A stretch of DNA of 64,000 nt, from the NCBI RefSeq assembly GCF_000189535.1, contig NC_015145.1:1054001-1118000 (forward strand), written 5' to 3'. Origin of the DNA: Pseudarthrobacter phenanthrenivorans Sphe3. Its GTDB lineage: Bacteria; Actinomycetota; Actinomycetes; Actinomycetales; Micrococcaceae. The position numbers and the translations under genes are program-made. Each line of letters begins with the position of its first letter. Position 1 is the first letter of the stretch. The notes below the pieces were generated by a model. The model was not told the origin of the DNA and made no database searches. It saw nothing but the letters and a program-made list of their open reading frames with translations. Positions 45,733 to 54,933 of the stretch are shown here, piece after piece.

Positions 45733-47118
45733 TTAGCCAAGACCGAGGTGGACGAACACGAACCACACGAGGAGCGGCACCACGCCGATCATCGCGATGG
45801 CCCACAGCAGCAGCGCACGGAAGAACATCCGCTCGTCCTTGGGCTGGGCGCTCGCCATCAGCAGGGCCCCGCTGGTGGACATGGGGCTGACATCAACCAC
45901 GGAGGAGCTGATTGCGATGGCCGTGACCACTCCTATGGGGGTGAGCAGCGGGTCCATGGCAATGGGCTCAATCACCGGGCTGATGACACCCAGGGTTCCA
46001 GTGGTGGAAGCGAAGGCTGACACGATGGCCACCACGTAGCTGGCGATCAGCGCCGCGAGGGAGCTGTTGCCCAGGCCGGCGATGCCTTCCTGGAGTTCCT
46101 TCAGTGCACCCATTTCTTCCAGCATCCCCACGTAGGTGACGATGCCGGTAACCAGGATAATGGCCGACCACGGCATGCTCTCCACCGCCGGCTTCTGCAC
46201 GTTGGGGTTGAGCACGATCAGTACCGCCGCGATGACCAGCGAGGCCACTCCCACATCAAGTCCCAGGACGGTGGTGAGCACCAGCAAGGAGGCGATACCC
46301 ACCAGTGTGAGGATACGCATGGGGGTTGCGGCGACCTTCTCCGGGCGGGTCCTGGTCCCGGCGGCCACGGAAGTCTGTGCCGGTGCGGTGAGTACGGCCG
46401 TTCCGGCACCGCCGGAACCTGAAACACCGTCGCCCGAGGGTGCGTCAGCGCCGCCGTCGTTCTTTATGGCACTCTCACCGCCGTCCGCGTGACGTGCGCC
46501 CGCCTTGGCCGCCCGGCGCTTCATGATGGCCTGCACCAGGACGTAGGCGATCACGGCCAGGATGGCGTTGAAGATGAAGCAGTAGGCGTAGAGCTTGAAT
46601 GATCCGTCTGCGGCGCCGGCGCCCTCCAACATCTTGTTGCCCAGGACGCCGAACGGGTTGACGGGCGAGAACGCGCCGGCGTTCGCGCCCTGGACGATGA
46701 CCAGGCCCATGGCTAGGGTGCTGATGCCGAACCGCATGCCCAGCGCCAGGCCCACCGGGGCGACGATGGCGATGGCGGCGGGGGTGAAGGCGCCGGCGGA
46801 AGCCAGGGCCGCGGTCAGCAGGAACATCAGGATGGGGACCAGGATTTTCCGGTCGCCGGCGAGCCGTTCAGCCCAATAGGCCAGCAGGTCGATGGTGCCG
46901 TTGATCCTAACAATGGCGAACAGGAGGGTAGCGCCCACCAGGATGAAGAAAAGCCCGGCGGGGAACTGTCCGATGACGTCCTTGACGGACATCCCGGCCA
47001 GGAGGGTGCCCACGCCGAAGGCGGCGACCGTGGCCAGCAGTCCGGCGTTGATCTTGGTGAAGGAACCTATGGCGAAGGCCACCACCAGCACCAGGAACGC
47101 GATGAGTGACAGTGACAT
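45733..47118 (-). CDS. SLC13/MatC-like dicarboxylate transporter
   Basis: A 461-residue membrane carrier with about 11-12 segments and a Gly/Ala/Asp-rich cytosolic loop (about residues 215-265, ADGGESAIKNDGGADAPSGDG). The N-terminal half matches the dicarboxylate carrier MatC domain (INAGLLATVAAFGVGTLLAGMSVKDVIGQFPAGLFFILVGATLLF … VQGANAGAFSPVNPFGVLG), with a repeat in the second half (SAFASTTGTLGVISPVIEP, VVDVSPMSTSGALLMASA). Nine bases downstream of the maleate isomerase-like gene; the pair probably imports and converts a dicarboxylate such as maleate or malonate. Confidence 0.9.
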   Translation of the reverse strand: MSLSLIAFLVLVVAFAIGSFTKINAGLLATVAAFGVGTLLAGMSVKDVIGQFPAGLFFILVGATLLFAIVRINGTIDLLAYWAERLAGDRKILVPILMFLLTAALASAGAFTPAAIAIVAPVGLALGMRFGISTLAMGLVIVQGANAGAFSPVNPFGVLGNKMLEGAGAADGSFKLYAYCFIFNAILAVIAYVLVQAIMKRRAAKAGARHADGGESAIKNDGGADAPSGDGVSGSGGAGTAVLTAPAQTSVAAGTRTRPEKVAATPMRILTLVGIASLLVLTTVLGLDVGVASLVIAAVLIVLNPNVQKPAVESMPWSAIILVTGIVTYVGMLEEMGALKELQEGIAGLGNSSLAALIASYVVAIVSAFASTTGTLGVISPVIEPIAMDPLLTPIGVVTAIAISSSVVDVSPMSTSGALLMASAQPKDERMFFRALLLWAIAMIGVVPLLVWFVFVHLGLG

Positions 47119-47127
47119 GGTGCCCGC

Positions 47128-47946
47128 CTACGCCTTCGCCGGGGCGAGGACGCCGGCGCCGGACAGCAGGCTGCCCGCTCCGGTGATGGCGGGCTGGTGG
47201 CCCAGGGCCTTGAGGACCTCGTAGGTGGTGGCCGTGGCCGCCGTGATGACCGGGAGTCCCAGCTCGTCCTCCACAGCCTGGACCGCGGCGAGTGACGGCA
47301 TTTGGACACAGGCGGAGAGGACGACGGCGTCTGCGCCTTCGCGCTTTAGGCTGCGGGCCAGCGCGGGCAGGTTCTGCGGGTCCAGGCAGCCGACTTCGAG
47401 GTTGTCCGCAACTTCGAGGCTGATGGCGTCCAGCACCGTGATGCCCGACCCCTCGATGTAGTCCACCACCATCTTGGTCAGTGGCTTCATGTAGGGGGTG
47501 ATCATGGCGACCTTGCCTGCGCCGATTTCGTGCAGGGTGCGGACCAGGGCGCCGGCGCTGCTGGTGACCGGGGCGGGATGTCCGTTGCCGGCGGCGGCAT
47601 CGGCGATGACCTTCTCGGAACCCTCGTGCGCTCCAGGGCCCTGGGCCATAACGGCAACGAGGCAGGCGTAGGCGATGACGTCCACGTCGGCGTCGGAGAC
47701 CGCTTCAGCGCAGTCTGCCGCCTTGCCCACCATGGCCAGCAGTTCTTCCCGGGTGACCTTCTTCATGCCGGCGCGGGCGGAGTGGAAGGTGTACTTGTGG
47801 CCGGTTGCCTCGGCCTGGCGCCGGAACAGTTCCGGCAGTTCGGTCTCCATGGTGGTGTTGGAGCTGGGGACGATCAGTCCCACGCGGCTCATCCCGGGGC
47901 GCTTGGGTTCGGGGGCGGTTTCACACGTGATTGCGGGGGTGCTCAT
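47128..47946 (-). CDS. Maleate cis-trans isomerase-like protein (Asp/Glu racemase superfamily)
   Basis: A 272-residue enzyme with the two catalytic Cys regions of maleate isomerases: VDVIAYACLVAVMAQGPGAHE (about residue 95) and ADAVVLSACVQMPSL (about 205). The opening RVGLIVPSSNTTMETELP is typical of this group, converting maleate to fumarate, or decarboxylating arylmalonates in relatives. ATG 47946 is chosen; the long open frame beyond it is antisense to the IclR gene. It forms an operon with the MatC-like carrier, controlled by the divergent IclR regulator. Confidence 0.9.
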   Translation of the reverse strand: MSTPAITCETAPEPKRPGMSRVGLIVPSSNTTMETELPELFRRQAEATGHKYTFHSARAGMKKVTREELLAMVGKAADCAEAVSDADVDVIAYACLVAVMAQGPGAHEGSEKVIADAAAGNGHPAPVTSSAGALVRTLHEIGAGKVAMITPYMKPLTKMVVDYIEGSGITVLDAISLEVADNLEVGCLDPQNLPALARSLKREGADAVVLSACVQMPSLAAVQAVEDELGLPVITAATATTYEVLKALGHQPAITGAGSLLSGAGVLAPAKA

Positions 47947-47981
47947 GGATTCTCCACGTCGTTGTGTTGGGGGATTTTGAA

Positions 47982-48019
47982 AACCCATACAATGGGTTCT
48001 AATCCCATGATGTGGGTTA
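47982..48019. promoter_or_regulatory. Tandem IclR operator candidates
   Basis: AACCCAT-ACA-ATGGGTT at 47982-47998 is a perfect palindrome, directly followed at 48001-48019 by an imperfect related one (AATCCCATGATGTGGGTTA). They lie between the maleate isomerase-like and IclR genes, and two adjacent sites suit dimer-of-dimers binding. Confidence 0.75.
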
Positions 48020-48115
48020 GGCAAAGAGGATGTCAAGTGGATCACATCTTCGGGCGGCGTCGGGCTCACTAAGCTGGAGGCTGATGGCAAAGAAGATTGA
48101 AGGAGTTTTAAGGCA

Positions 48116-48901
48116 GTGGTGAAGGAACCGGGAGCTGGCGCTTCCCCCCTGTTGGTCCTGCACAAGGTGGCGGAAATCCTGGACTGTTTCTCAGTGGAGG
48201 AGCCCGAACCGACGCTGCAGCAGATCATCCGCAAGACGGGGCTGCCGTCCAGCACCTGCCAGCGGCTGGTCCAGAACATGCTCCGTGAGGGCTTCTTGGA
48301 CCGCGACGGCGACCGGTACCGGATCGGGATCGGGCTGGTCCGCTGGGCTACTCCGGGAACGTTCGGGCTGGACGTGGTGCGGCTGGTGAAACCGGTCCTG
48401 CAGCAGCTGCGGGATGAGACCGGTGAAACTGCCTGCCTGTATGTCCGCGATGGGGCGTTCCGGACCATCGTTGCGGTGGCCGAGACGCGGCACGTGGTGA
48501 TGCGGCCATTCATGGTGGGCATGGTCATGCCGCTGCATGCTGGCGCCCCTGGCAAGATTTTCCTGGCCTTCGACCCCGGGGCATGGGATGCCTTGGACGA
48601 GCATGGGCTTGAGGGCTTTACGCCCGATACTCCGGTCTCCCTGGAGACGCTGCGGGAGCAGGCTGCTGTTGCCCGCGAGCAGGGGTATTTCGCGGCTTTC
48701 GGGGAACGCAACCAGGATGTGGGCTCCATCAGTGCGCCGGTGTTCGACCATGCCGGGCGGCTTGCATGCGCCGTGGGGCTGGGATTCCCCACGCAGCGGA
48801 TCGGGCCCGCCGACGTCGAGCGGCTGGGCCCGGTGGTGGCCCGCGCGGGACTGGAAGCCAGCCGCGCACTGGGGTATGACCCCGGCCAGGCCAGGGTGTG
48901 A
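48116..48901 (+). CDS. IclR-family transcriptional regulator
   Basis: A 261-residue regulator with an N-terminal winged helix (HKVAEILDCFSVEEPEPTLQQIIRKTGLPSSTCQRLVQNMLREGFLDRDGDRYRIG) and the IclR effector domain (TGETACLYVRDGAFRTIVAVAETRHVV … LHAGAPGKIFLAF … GYFAAFGERNQDVGSISAPVFDHAGRLACAVGLGFPTQRI). Start GTG 48116 (or 48119), AAGGAG 11 bases upstream. Likely controls the divergent transporter/isomerase operon. Part of its 3' region recurs, rearranged, at 55827-55975. Confidence 0.93.
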   Translation: MVKEPGAGASPLLVLHKVAEILDCFSVEEPEPTLQQIIRKTGLPSSTCQRLVQNMLREGFLDRDGDRYRIGIGLVRWATPGTFGLDVVRLVKPVLQQLRDETGETACLYVRDGAFRTIVAVAETRHVVMRPFMVGMVMPLHAGAPGKIFLAFDPGAWDALDEHGLEGFTPDTPVSLETLREQAAVAREQGYFAAFGERNQDVGSISAPVFDHAGRLACAVGLGFPTQRIGPADVERLGPVVARAGLEASRALGYDPGQARV

Positions 48902-48906
48902 ATTCA

Positions 48907-48932
48907 AAGGCACGACGGCGGCGCTCGCCTCA
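48907..48932 (+). repeat. 26-base repeat shared with the nucleoside hydrolase 3' end
   Basis: AAGGCACGACGGCGGC followed by CTCGCCTCA; the same 26 bases with two differences are at 21733-21758, where they encode GTTAALAS at the hydrolase C-terminus. Here it follows an unrelated gene, so it is probably a relic of a lost hydrolase gene. Confidence 0.6.
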
Positions 48933-49018
48933 ACAGGTTCAGCCGCCTGAGCAAGCTCCTCAACTCCTGGGCGTGGCGCCATCGTTCATCATTGCGTCAC
49001 CCAACGGAGAAGCCGGAT

Positions 49019-49047
49019 GCCCGGCCCGCCCATAGGACGGGCCGGGC
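49019..49047. terminator. Strong GC hairpin between convergent genes
   Basis: GCCCGGCCCG and CGGGCCGGGC around 9 bases, followed by AATTT on the plus strand. It sits between the stops of iclR and the MFS carrier. Confidence 0.8.
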
Positions 49048-49059
49048 AATTTGGGTTAG

Positions 49060-50277
49060 CTAAACGCGTTCCTGGACGGGAGTGGTGCTTGCGATGCCAT
49101 GAGGTACCGCCACCAGGGCGACCACGGCGAGGGCGCCGGCTGCTGCGAAAACGTAGAACCCCCACGGATAGGCGATGCCGGCGGCCACCAGGCCACCCGT
49201 CACGGCAGGCCCGGCGATGGCGCCCACGCGGCCCACCCCGGCGGCGAACCCGAGGGCCGTTGCACGCAGGCGGGCCGGGAACAGTTGGCTCACCCAGGCG
49301 TAAACGAGCACCTGGGAGCTGAAAACAAACACGCCGGTGACGAAGACCAGGGCGTTGAGCAGGATGGCGTTGTCAACCTTGATGCTCAGCAGGGCAAGGC
49401 AGACCGCGGACAAGCCGAACCAGAGCAGCACGATGGGTTTGGTGCCGTGCCTGTCGGCCAGAATGCCGGCGATGATGAGGCCGGCGACGGCGCCGAGGTT
49501 CAGCACCAGGAGCAGGGACAGTCCGGCGCTGACGGGGTATCCGGCGGACGCCATGAGCTGCGGAAGCCAGGTGTTCAGCCCGTAGACCAACAGGAGCCCC
49601 ATGAATGACGCGGCGGCGATCGCCACGGCAACCAGCGGGTAGGGCTTCTTTGCCAGGTCCCGGAACCCGGTTTGCTCTTCTTTTTCAGTGGTTCCTGTGC
49701 CCGGCAATGTCTCAGGCAGTTTGAACCACAGGAACGGCAGGAGTGCGATGCCTGCAAGGCCGCCGACGACGAACATGGTGCGCCAGTCCGGGATGATCAG
49801 CAAGGCCAGGAAGGCCGTTGCTACAGCCCCGACGTGGTAGCCGGTCATGGTGCGGGTGGTGGATTTGCCCGCGGATCCCGCCGGCGCGTAGTCGTTCATG
49901 TAGGCGAGGGCGACCGGTAGGCAGGCGCCCAGTCCCACCCCGGCCAGGAAGCGGAAAGCGCCGAACACGGCCACGTTGGGTGCCCACGCCACCGCGAGGG
50001 TGAAAATCGAGAACCAGAGTACGCAGGCAACCATCAATTTGCGGCGCCCCAGGCGGTCTGACAGCGGAGCGATGAACAATGCGCCGGCGCCGACACCGAC
50101 GAGGGAAATGGTCGCCACGAATGTAGCGCCGACTGCGTCGAAGCCAAGTTCGCCGGTCTTGATAAGGGTGGGAATGACGGTGCCGAGCACCACCAGGTCA
50201 AAGCCGTCCAAAACCATCGCCAGCCAGCACAGCCAGACCGGCCACCGTGAGGCGCGCGTGGAGGGGGAAGTTTTCAT
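49060..50277 (-). CDS. MFS transporter, aromatic acid:H+ symporter type
   Basis: A 405-residue 12-segment carrier. The first helix contains LAMVLDGFDLVVLGTVIPTL, the DGFD-type motif characteristic of aromatic-acid symporters; loop 2-3 is APLSDRLGRRKLM and the second-half loop AGILADRHGTKPI. ATG 50277 follows TGAGGA at a suitable distance. Downstream of nothing else on this strand, divergent from the amidase, whose aromatic or heterocyclic acid product it might import or export. Confidence 0.9.
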   Translation of the reverse strand: MKTSPSTRASRWPVWLCWLAMVLDGFDLVVLGTVIPTLIKTGELGFDAVGATFVATISLVGVGAGALFIAPLSDRLGRRKLMVACVLWFSIFTLAVAWAPNVAVFGAFRFLAGVGLGACLPVALAYMNDYAPAGSAGKSTTRTMTGYHVGAVATAFLALLIIPDWRTMFVVGGLAGIALLPFLWFKLPETLPGTGTTEKEEQTGFRDLAKKPYPLVAVAIAAASFMGLLLVYGLNTWLPQLMASAGYPVSAGLSLLLVLNLGAVAGLIIAGILADRHGTKPIVLLWFGLSAVCLALLSIKVDNAILLNALVFVTGVFVFSSQVLVYAWVSQLFPARLRATALGFAAGVGRVGAIAGPAVTGGLVAAGIAYPWGFYVFAAAGALAVVALVAVPHGIASTTPVQERV

Positions 50278-50467
50278 GTAATCCTCATTGATCAGGGAAG
50301 GAGATGGACGCACGCCCGGGCTGAGAACCCCATCATCGGATGTGATGCGCCGCATACGATCTGTCGATGAGAATACCCTTAGTTCATCTCACGCACAAAA
50401 GTTCGCGAAGCGAACGAGCGGGAGGGCGGCAGTCTCCGCGGCGAAACCGCGCTGATACATTCGGTTC

Positions 50468-51856
50468 ATGGAAACTGCGCTTCATGACGCCACAGCGCTT
50501 GCCTACGCAGTTCGCACCGGTCAGGCCTCCGCGGAGAGCGTCCTGGCAGAGTCGCGGTCACGGGCCGATGCAGCCCCCGGTCTATGTGCGTTCATCGAGG
50601 AAGACTGGGATGGCGCTGCCATCACCGCGAAGGAGGTGGACCGCCGTCGCTCCCGCGGGAAGGATCCAGGACCGCTGGCCGGTGTTCCGCTGAGTGTCAA
50701 AGATGTCATCGCTGTGGCAGGGCTGTGGCTCACCGGCGGCAGCGCCGCGTACGCCGGAAACATTTCCACCTTCACTGCCACTGCGGTGCGGCGCCTCCAG
50801 GAGGCGGGCGCCGTAGTGATTGGGAAGACCAACTGCCCCGAGTTTGCGTTCGGTGCCATCACCGAGAGCGCCGTCGCGGGCAGGACGCTCAATTCCCGGT
50901 TTCCCGGTGCCACGGCGGGTGGTTCGAGCGGGGGAGAGGCGGCAGCTGTCGCTGCCGGCATATCGGCACTTGGGTTGGGCACCGACTATGGCGGATCCCT
51001 GCGGTGGCCGTCCCAATGCGTGGGTATCACTGCCCTGCGGCCCACCCCGCGTACAGTTCCGGACCTTGGCATAGTCCCAGGAGCTGGCGGCTGGTACGGA
51101 AGCGGCAACCCGTCCCCGCCCGCCGCCCGCCTTCAAGCCTCCACGCAAGTCATGGGGCCGCTCGCACGGTCAGTGCGGGACCTGCGGACGGCGCTTGGAG
51201 TGCTTGCGGACACGCGTTCCGGCGTGCGGACCTCGCCTGGCGGGGCGGTCCCCGGCAACGTTGCGGTGGCTTGGAGCGACGGTTCCGCATTGGGGCCGGT
51301 ACGGCGTGAAGTGTCAGCGATGATCGCCTCCCTGGCGAAAGAGGTCGCCCCGGAGGTCCGGACGCTGACGCAAGTGCCGGATCTGTTTGCGGGATCGCTG
51401 GCAGCGTACAACCGGCTCCGCCCTCTCGATCCAATGATTGATCACGCTGCCGCTGTCGCAGGCCGTGAGCACCTGGTTCTTCCCGCGAACCTTGAGGTCA
51501 TCCAGCGCTCAATGCAGACTCCCGCAGGGCAACTCGAAACGGCTGTTGCCGAATCCGAACAGGCAAGACGACGGGACCTGGCGATCTTTGACAGCGCAGA
51601 CATCGTCCTGCTGCCCGTGGCCGGCGGTCCGGCGTGCGACGTGTCCGGAAAACTGGACATCGACGGGGAGTCAATTCATGGCTGGGACATCATGGGCCAA
51701 TGCAGGGCTGTGACCATGGTTGGCGCCCCTGTTGTCTCGTTGCCCGTCGCGCTCTCATCCGAGGGCCTCCCGCTGTCCGTCCAGGTCATTGCGGCCCCTG
51801 GTTCGGATGCGCTGGCGCTGGACTTTGCCGAATGGCTGGAGGGCTTCATCGGGTGA
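50468..51856 (+). CDS. Amidase (amidase signature family)
   Basis: A 462-residue Ser-cis-Ser-Lys hydrolase of C-N amide bonds. The triad is visible: Lys in GVPLSVKDVIAVAG, the cis-Ser in GATAGGSSGGEAAAVAAG, and nucleophile Ser in LGTDYGGSLRWPSQCVG. The family's usual GGSIR is GGSLR here. ATG start. It is divergent from the AAHS-type carrier, so uptake and hydrolysis of an amide may be linked. Substrate unknown. Confidence 0.93.
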   Translation: METALHDATALAYAVRTGQASAESVLAESRSRADAAPGLCAFIEEDWDGAAITAKEVDRRRSRGKDPGPLAGVPLSVKDVIAVAGLWLTGGSAAYAGNISTFTATAVRRLQEAGAVVIGKTNCPEFAFGAITESAVAGRTLNSRFPGATAGGSSGGEAAAVAAGISALGLGTDYGGSLRWPSQCVGITALRPTPRTVPDLGIVPGAGGWYGSGNPSPPAARLQASTQVMGPLARSVRDLRTALGVLADTRSGVRTSPGGAVPGNVAVAWSDGSALGPVRREVSAMIASLAKEVAPEVRTLTQVPDLFAGSLAAYNRLRPLDPMIDHAAAVAGREHLVLPANLEVIQRSMQTPAGQLETAVAESEQARRRDLAIFDSADIVLLPVAGGPACDVSGKLDIDGESIHGWDIMGQCRAVTMVGAPVVSLPVALSSEGLPLSVQVIAAPGSDALALDFAEWLEGFIG

Positions 51857-51922
51857 AGCTCAAGCTGGCTTATCCGTTTGGCTCGGTTTCCAGCGGTCCA
51901 GGCGCCCGGGGTCTATGGCTCT

Positions 51923-52225
51923 CTAGGGGCGAACTGGCGTTGCCGCTTCTTTTCCCAGCACCGTGGTCCAAGGGCGGGCGGTCCACGATGTTACGACGCC
52001 AGCAGCAACGTAGGGATCGGCGGCCGCAAAGGCTCGTGCGGCCTCCAGTGCATTGTCGCCGGTGAAGATGAGCAACCCGGTCAAGGGTCCTTCACCAACG
52101 GCTCCACCCAGCAGGAGCTCGCCCCGTTCCACTGCTTCCCATCCCGCCCGAAGATGGTCTGCGCGGTATTTTTCGCGGGTTTCGAGGTAGTTGTCCTCGT
52201 ACGTGTACTCGAGCACGGCGTGCAT
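51923..52225 (-). CDS. YciI-like protein
   Basis: A 100-residue ferredoxin-fold protein: HAVLEYTYEDNYLETREKYRADHLRAGWEAVERGELLLGGAVGEGPLTGLLIFTGDN … ADPYVAAGVVTSWTARPWTTV. The His and ADPYV blocks are the YciI signature. Function of the family is unclear; some are lyases or dehydrochlorinases in aromatic degradation. It is convergent to the amidase. Confidence 0.9.
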   Translation of the reverse strand: MHAVLEYTYEDNYLETREKYRADHLRAGWEAVERGELLLGGAVGEGPLTGLLIFTGDNALEAARAFAAADPYVAAGVVTSWTARPWTTVLGKEAATPVRP

Positions 52226-52289
52226 GGGCGTCTCCGTTTCATTCAGGCGTTTCTCTCGTTGTGGAAGTAGCCTACCCAGCCGGACTCAG

Positions 52290-52679
52290 TCAGAAACCGG
52301 CGCCCACGCCCACCGCGGCCAGCTGGGATTTGGGAATGGCCGGATTGACACTGCTGGCGGCCATGTCGCTGGCGTTCGGCCCGGTGGCACAGCTGATCGT
52401 CGGCTGGCAGCGTTTGACCTCGGCCTGCTGGCCGGGGCTGCCGAGGACGTCCTCGAAGGGTTGGATGCGTTCGATGCCGATGCGGGGGAGTGTGTCCGAG
52501 ACGAAGCGTCCGACGCCGCGCCACGCCCTGATGAGGCCGTCCTCTTCCAGCAGCATGAGGGCTTCGCGGACGACGGTGCGGCTGACTTTCATGTCCGTGC
52601 CGAGCTCGGTTTCGGTGGGAATCATGGAGCCGGGGGTGAGGAGGCCGTTGCGGATGGTTTCGGCGATCCGCGAGTACAC
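52290..52679 (-). pseudogene. GntR-family regulator remnant, copy B (3' end lost)
   Basis: Encodes YSRIAETIRNGLLTPGSMIPTETELGTDMKVSRTVVREALMLLEEDGLIRAWRGVGRFVSDTLPRIGIERIQPFEDVLGSPGQQAEVKRCQP, an intact winged helix and start of a UTRA domain, then unrelated residues to a stop. The N-terminus is fused to the spacer behind the peptidase-like gene, without a clear start. Copy A (30294) lacks the part retained here. Confidence 0.85.
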
Positions 52680-52713
52680 CGCGACGCGCAGGGAACCGCC
52701 GTCGCCAGGGTTC

Positions 52714-53481
52714 TTAACTAGGACTTCCGCCCAGCACGTCCACGTGGACGTGGTCGAGGTGACGAAGGATCTCGTTGCCGGGTTCGGGTGCGTCGTAATC
52801 CCCCCATTGGCCCCGCGAACTGCGTGCGCTCCAGAACCGGTCGTCGAAGATGACGTACTGGACGTTTAAGTCCCCGGCGTGAGCGACGAGCCAGTGCGCG
52901 AGTATCCATCCCTGACGCCGGTTCTCCTCGGTCACGGGGCGGAAGAAGATGTCGATGGCCCGGCCGTCGTAGTGCGTCGAGTCGGCTCCGTGCCCCTGAT
53001 CCACACCACCCGGGGCGAATCCGCCCAGGCTCTGCCCGCCGAATACCTCGGCCATCGCCGTGCGCAACCGCTCTGCGCGCGGTGTCAGGCCGCTGGCTCC
53101 AGCCTGCTGTTCCTGCAGGTCACGGGCTGCCGAGCCCCGGCAGGACAGGACAGGGCCGGCGTCTCCGGATGGCCCGTCAACCAGCCGCTGCAACACCGCC
53201 TGGTCAATGCCGGTGGTGTCCGGGGCTGCCATTCCACGGGCGAGCAGCGCCACCGCTGTAGTGGCCCGTTTCGCTGCATCACGGTCGAGTCCCACCTCCC
53301 CGTCCGGGGTTTCGACGACGCATTCGGGCCGCAGCACCAGCGAGCCGTCCGCAGTGCGCAGTCCACTCAGTAAGCCAGGCCCAAGGAGCACCAGCACGGA
53401 CGCGAGCGCTCCGAAGAGGATAAGGCCCAGGAACAGCCGACGGGCGCGGTGCCGGCTGCCAAGCGTCTGGTTGCCGGTCAT
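52714..53481 (-). CDS. Membrane-anchored LAS/M15-like peptidase-domain protein, copy B
   Basis: A 255-residue protein, same length as copy A at 30920 and nearly identical over the C-terminal 200 residues; differences cluster in the N-terminal anchor (RRLFLGLILFGALASVLVLLG). Zinc-ligand pattern ADSTHYDGRAIDIFF and ILRHLDHVHVDV is retained. ATG 53481 with GAAGGGG upstream. Both copies appear intact. Confidence 0.8.
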   Translation of the reverse strand: MTGNQTLGSRHRARRLFLGLILFGALASVLVLLGPGLLSGLRTADGSLVLRPECVVETPDGEVGLDRDAAKRATTAVALLARGMAAPDTTGIDQAVLQRLVDGPSGDAGPVLSCRGSAARDLQEQQAGASGLTPRAERLRTAMAEVFGGQSLGGFAPGGVDQGHGADSTHYDGRAIDIFFRPVTEENRRQGWILAHWLVAHAGDLNVQYVIFDDRFWSARSSRGQWGDYDAPEPGNEILRHLDHVHVDVLGGSPS

Positions 53482-53538
53482 CGTGGGGTGCCCCTTCGGT
53501 TGCTGGATGCTGCCTTGTTTATTGTTTCAAACTGGCGG

Positions 53539-54099
53539 CTAGGGGCTGTGCACGGCCGCGCGTCCGGGGAGCGGGTGCCGCTCGCCCACGCTGACGGAGG
53601 ACGACAGCGGCAGGTACTCCCGCCGTCGTCGTTCCATCCGTTGCTGCTGGCCCGGTGACGGGATGTTGGCACGCTTGGCGCGGTTGCACCTGGCGCAGGC
53701 CGCAACGAAGTTCTGCAGGCTGGTGGAACCGCCCTTGGACCATGGATAGAAGTGGTCCCCGTGCTCGGCCGGGCGTCCGCAGCGGCGCCCGAACCCGGCT
53801 TCCAGCTCGCACAGGCCGGCGGCCCTGGCCATCCCTTCACGGCGCTGCTGGCGCGTGAAGCGGCGCACCGGATCCCGGCGTCGGACGTCGCGGCCGGTGA
53901 CGACGGCGGCCGCAATACCCAGAACGATGGCGGCCACGCCCGGGAGCGCAACCGCGGCGACAACGTTTTCCACCATGCCGCTCAGGACCCCTGCGGCGGA
54001 TGACGGGCCCGTTCCGACAGCCGGTGCCGGCTTGGAGCTGAGCGCGGTCATCACCGCGACAGCGATCCAGAGGCCCCAACTGGTCACCCTGCCCACCAC
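53539..54099 (-). CDS. Membrane-anchored HNH nuclease-like protein, copy B
   Basis: A 186-residue paralogue of the protein at 37145. The HNH region (CELEAGFGRRCGRPAEHGDHFYPWSKGG … CARCNRAKRANIPS) is unchanged; the N-terminus is different and shorter (MVGRVTSWGLWIAVAVMTALS), and the C-terminus extends to PGRAAVHSP because the stop moved. GTG 54099 with GGGAAAGG upstream. It lies directly behind the peptidase-like gene, without the 5.4 kb found in copy A. Confidence 0.85.
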   Translation of the reverse strand: MVGRVTSWGLWIAVAVMTALSSKPAPAVGTGPSSAAGVLSGMVENVVAAVALPGVAAIVLGIAAAVVTGRDVRRRDPVRRFTRQQRREGMARAAGLCELEAGFGRRCGRPAEHGDHFYPWSKGGSTSLQNFVAACARCNRAKRANIPSPGQQQRMERRRREYLPLSSSVSVGERHPLPGRAAVHSP

Positions 54100-54158
54100 C
54101 TTTCCCGGCCGGGCTTGTTGATTAGACGCAGGTCACGAACAGGTGCAAGGGTGGACGG

Positions 54159-54896
54159 GTGAATGCCGACATCAACTTCTATTTCGACCCGGTCTGCCCT
54201 TTCGCCTGGATGACCAGCAAATGGGTGCGGCAGGTGCAGGCGCAGCGCCGGTACACTGTGGACTGGCGGTTCATTTCGCTGCGCCAGATCAACGCGGCTG
54301 TGGACTACGACGCGCAGTTTCCGCCAGCGTACGAGGCCGGACATACGGCAGGACTCAGGCTCCTGCGCGTGGCGGCCAGGGCCCGTGCAGAGCATGGCCG
54401 CGAATCGATCGCGAAGCTGTATGAGGCATTCGGGACACACATCTTCGAAGCCGCCCCGGATACGGACAACCTGCCCACCGAGCAGGCGGTGCGTGAGCGG
54501 CGCGGGACGCGGGAGTTCGTGGAGCCGATCCTCGCCGAGGCCGGCTTGCCACTGTCGCTGGCGGAAGCACTGGACGACGAGTCCTGGGACCAGGAGATCC
54601 GGCAGCAGACGGATGAGGCGCTGGCGCTAACGGGTAAGGATGTGGGCACGCCCATCATCCATTTTGAGCCGCCAACCGGGGTGTCCTTTTTCGGGCCGGT
54701 GATCAGCCGGCTGCCGGACGAAGAGTCGGCCGCCGAGCTGTGGGACCACGTGGTGGGGCTGGCACGCTTCCCTGGCTTCGCCGAGCTCAAGCGCAGCCTG
54801 CGTGAGCAGCCGCAGCTACCCGCCTTTGGAGTCACCGCCGGAGCAGTTGGCACGCAGGAGGACTGGCACGGCGGCAGCCGGCGGCAGAAGAAGTGA
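54159..54896 (+). CDS. DsbA-family oxidoreductase (Rv2466c-like), copy B
   Basis: A 245-residue paralogue of the protein at 37959, same GTG start context and same CPFA active site (INFYFDPVCPFAWMTSKWV). Most substitutions are conservative (for example ALGLTGKD to ALALTGKD, PPAGVAFF to PPTGVSFF), so both copies look under selection. Confidence 0.85.
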   Translation: MNADINFYFDPVCPFAWMTSKWVRQVQAQRRYTVDWRFISLRQINAAVDYDAQFPPAYEAGHTAGLRLLRVAARARAEHGRESIAKLYEAFGTHIFEAAPDTDNLPTEQAVRERRGTREFVEPILAEAGLPLSLAEALDDESWDQEIRQQTDEALALTGKDVGTPIIHFEPPTGVSFFGPVISRLPDEESAAELWDHVVGLARFPGFAELKRSLREQPQLPAFGVTAGAVGTQEDWHGGSRRQKK

Positions 54897-54933
54897 CCCT
54901 CAGCAAGAAGTGACTGTCAGTAAGGATGAACCC

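Noticed and set aside
47947..48792. N-terminal extension of the maleate isomerase frame
   Set aside because: It is antisense to iclR and crosses the divergent promoter; ATG 47946 begins the conserved protein.
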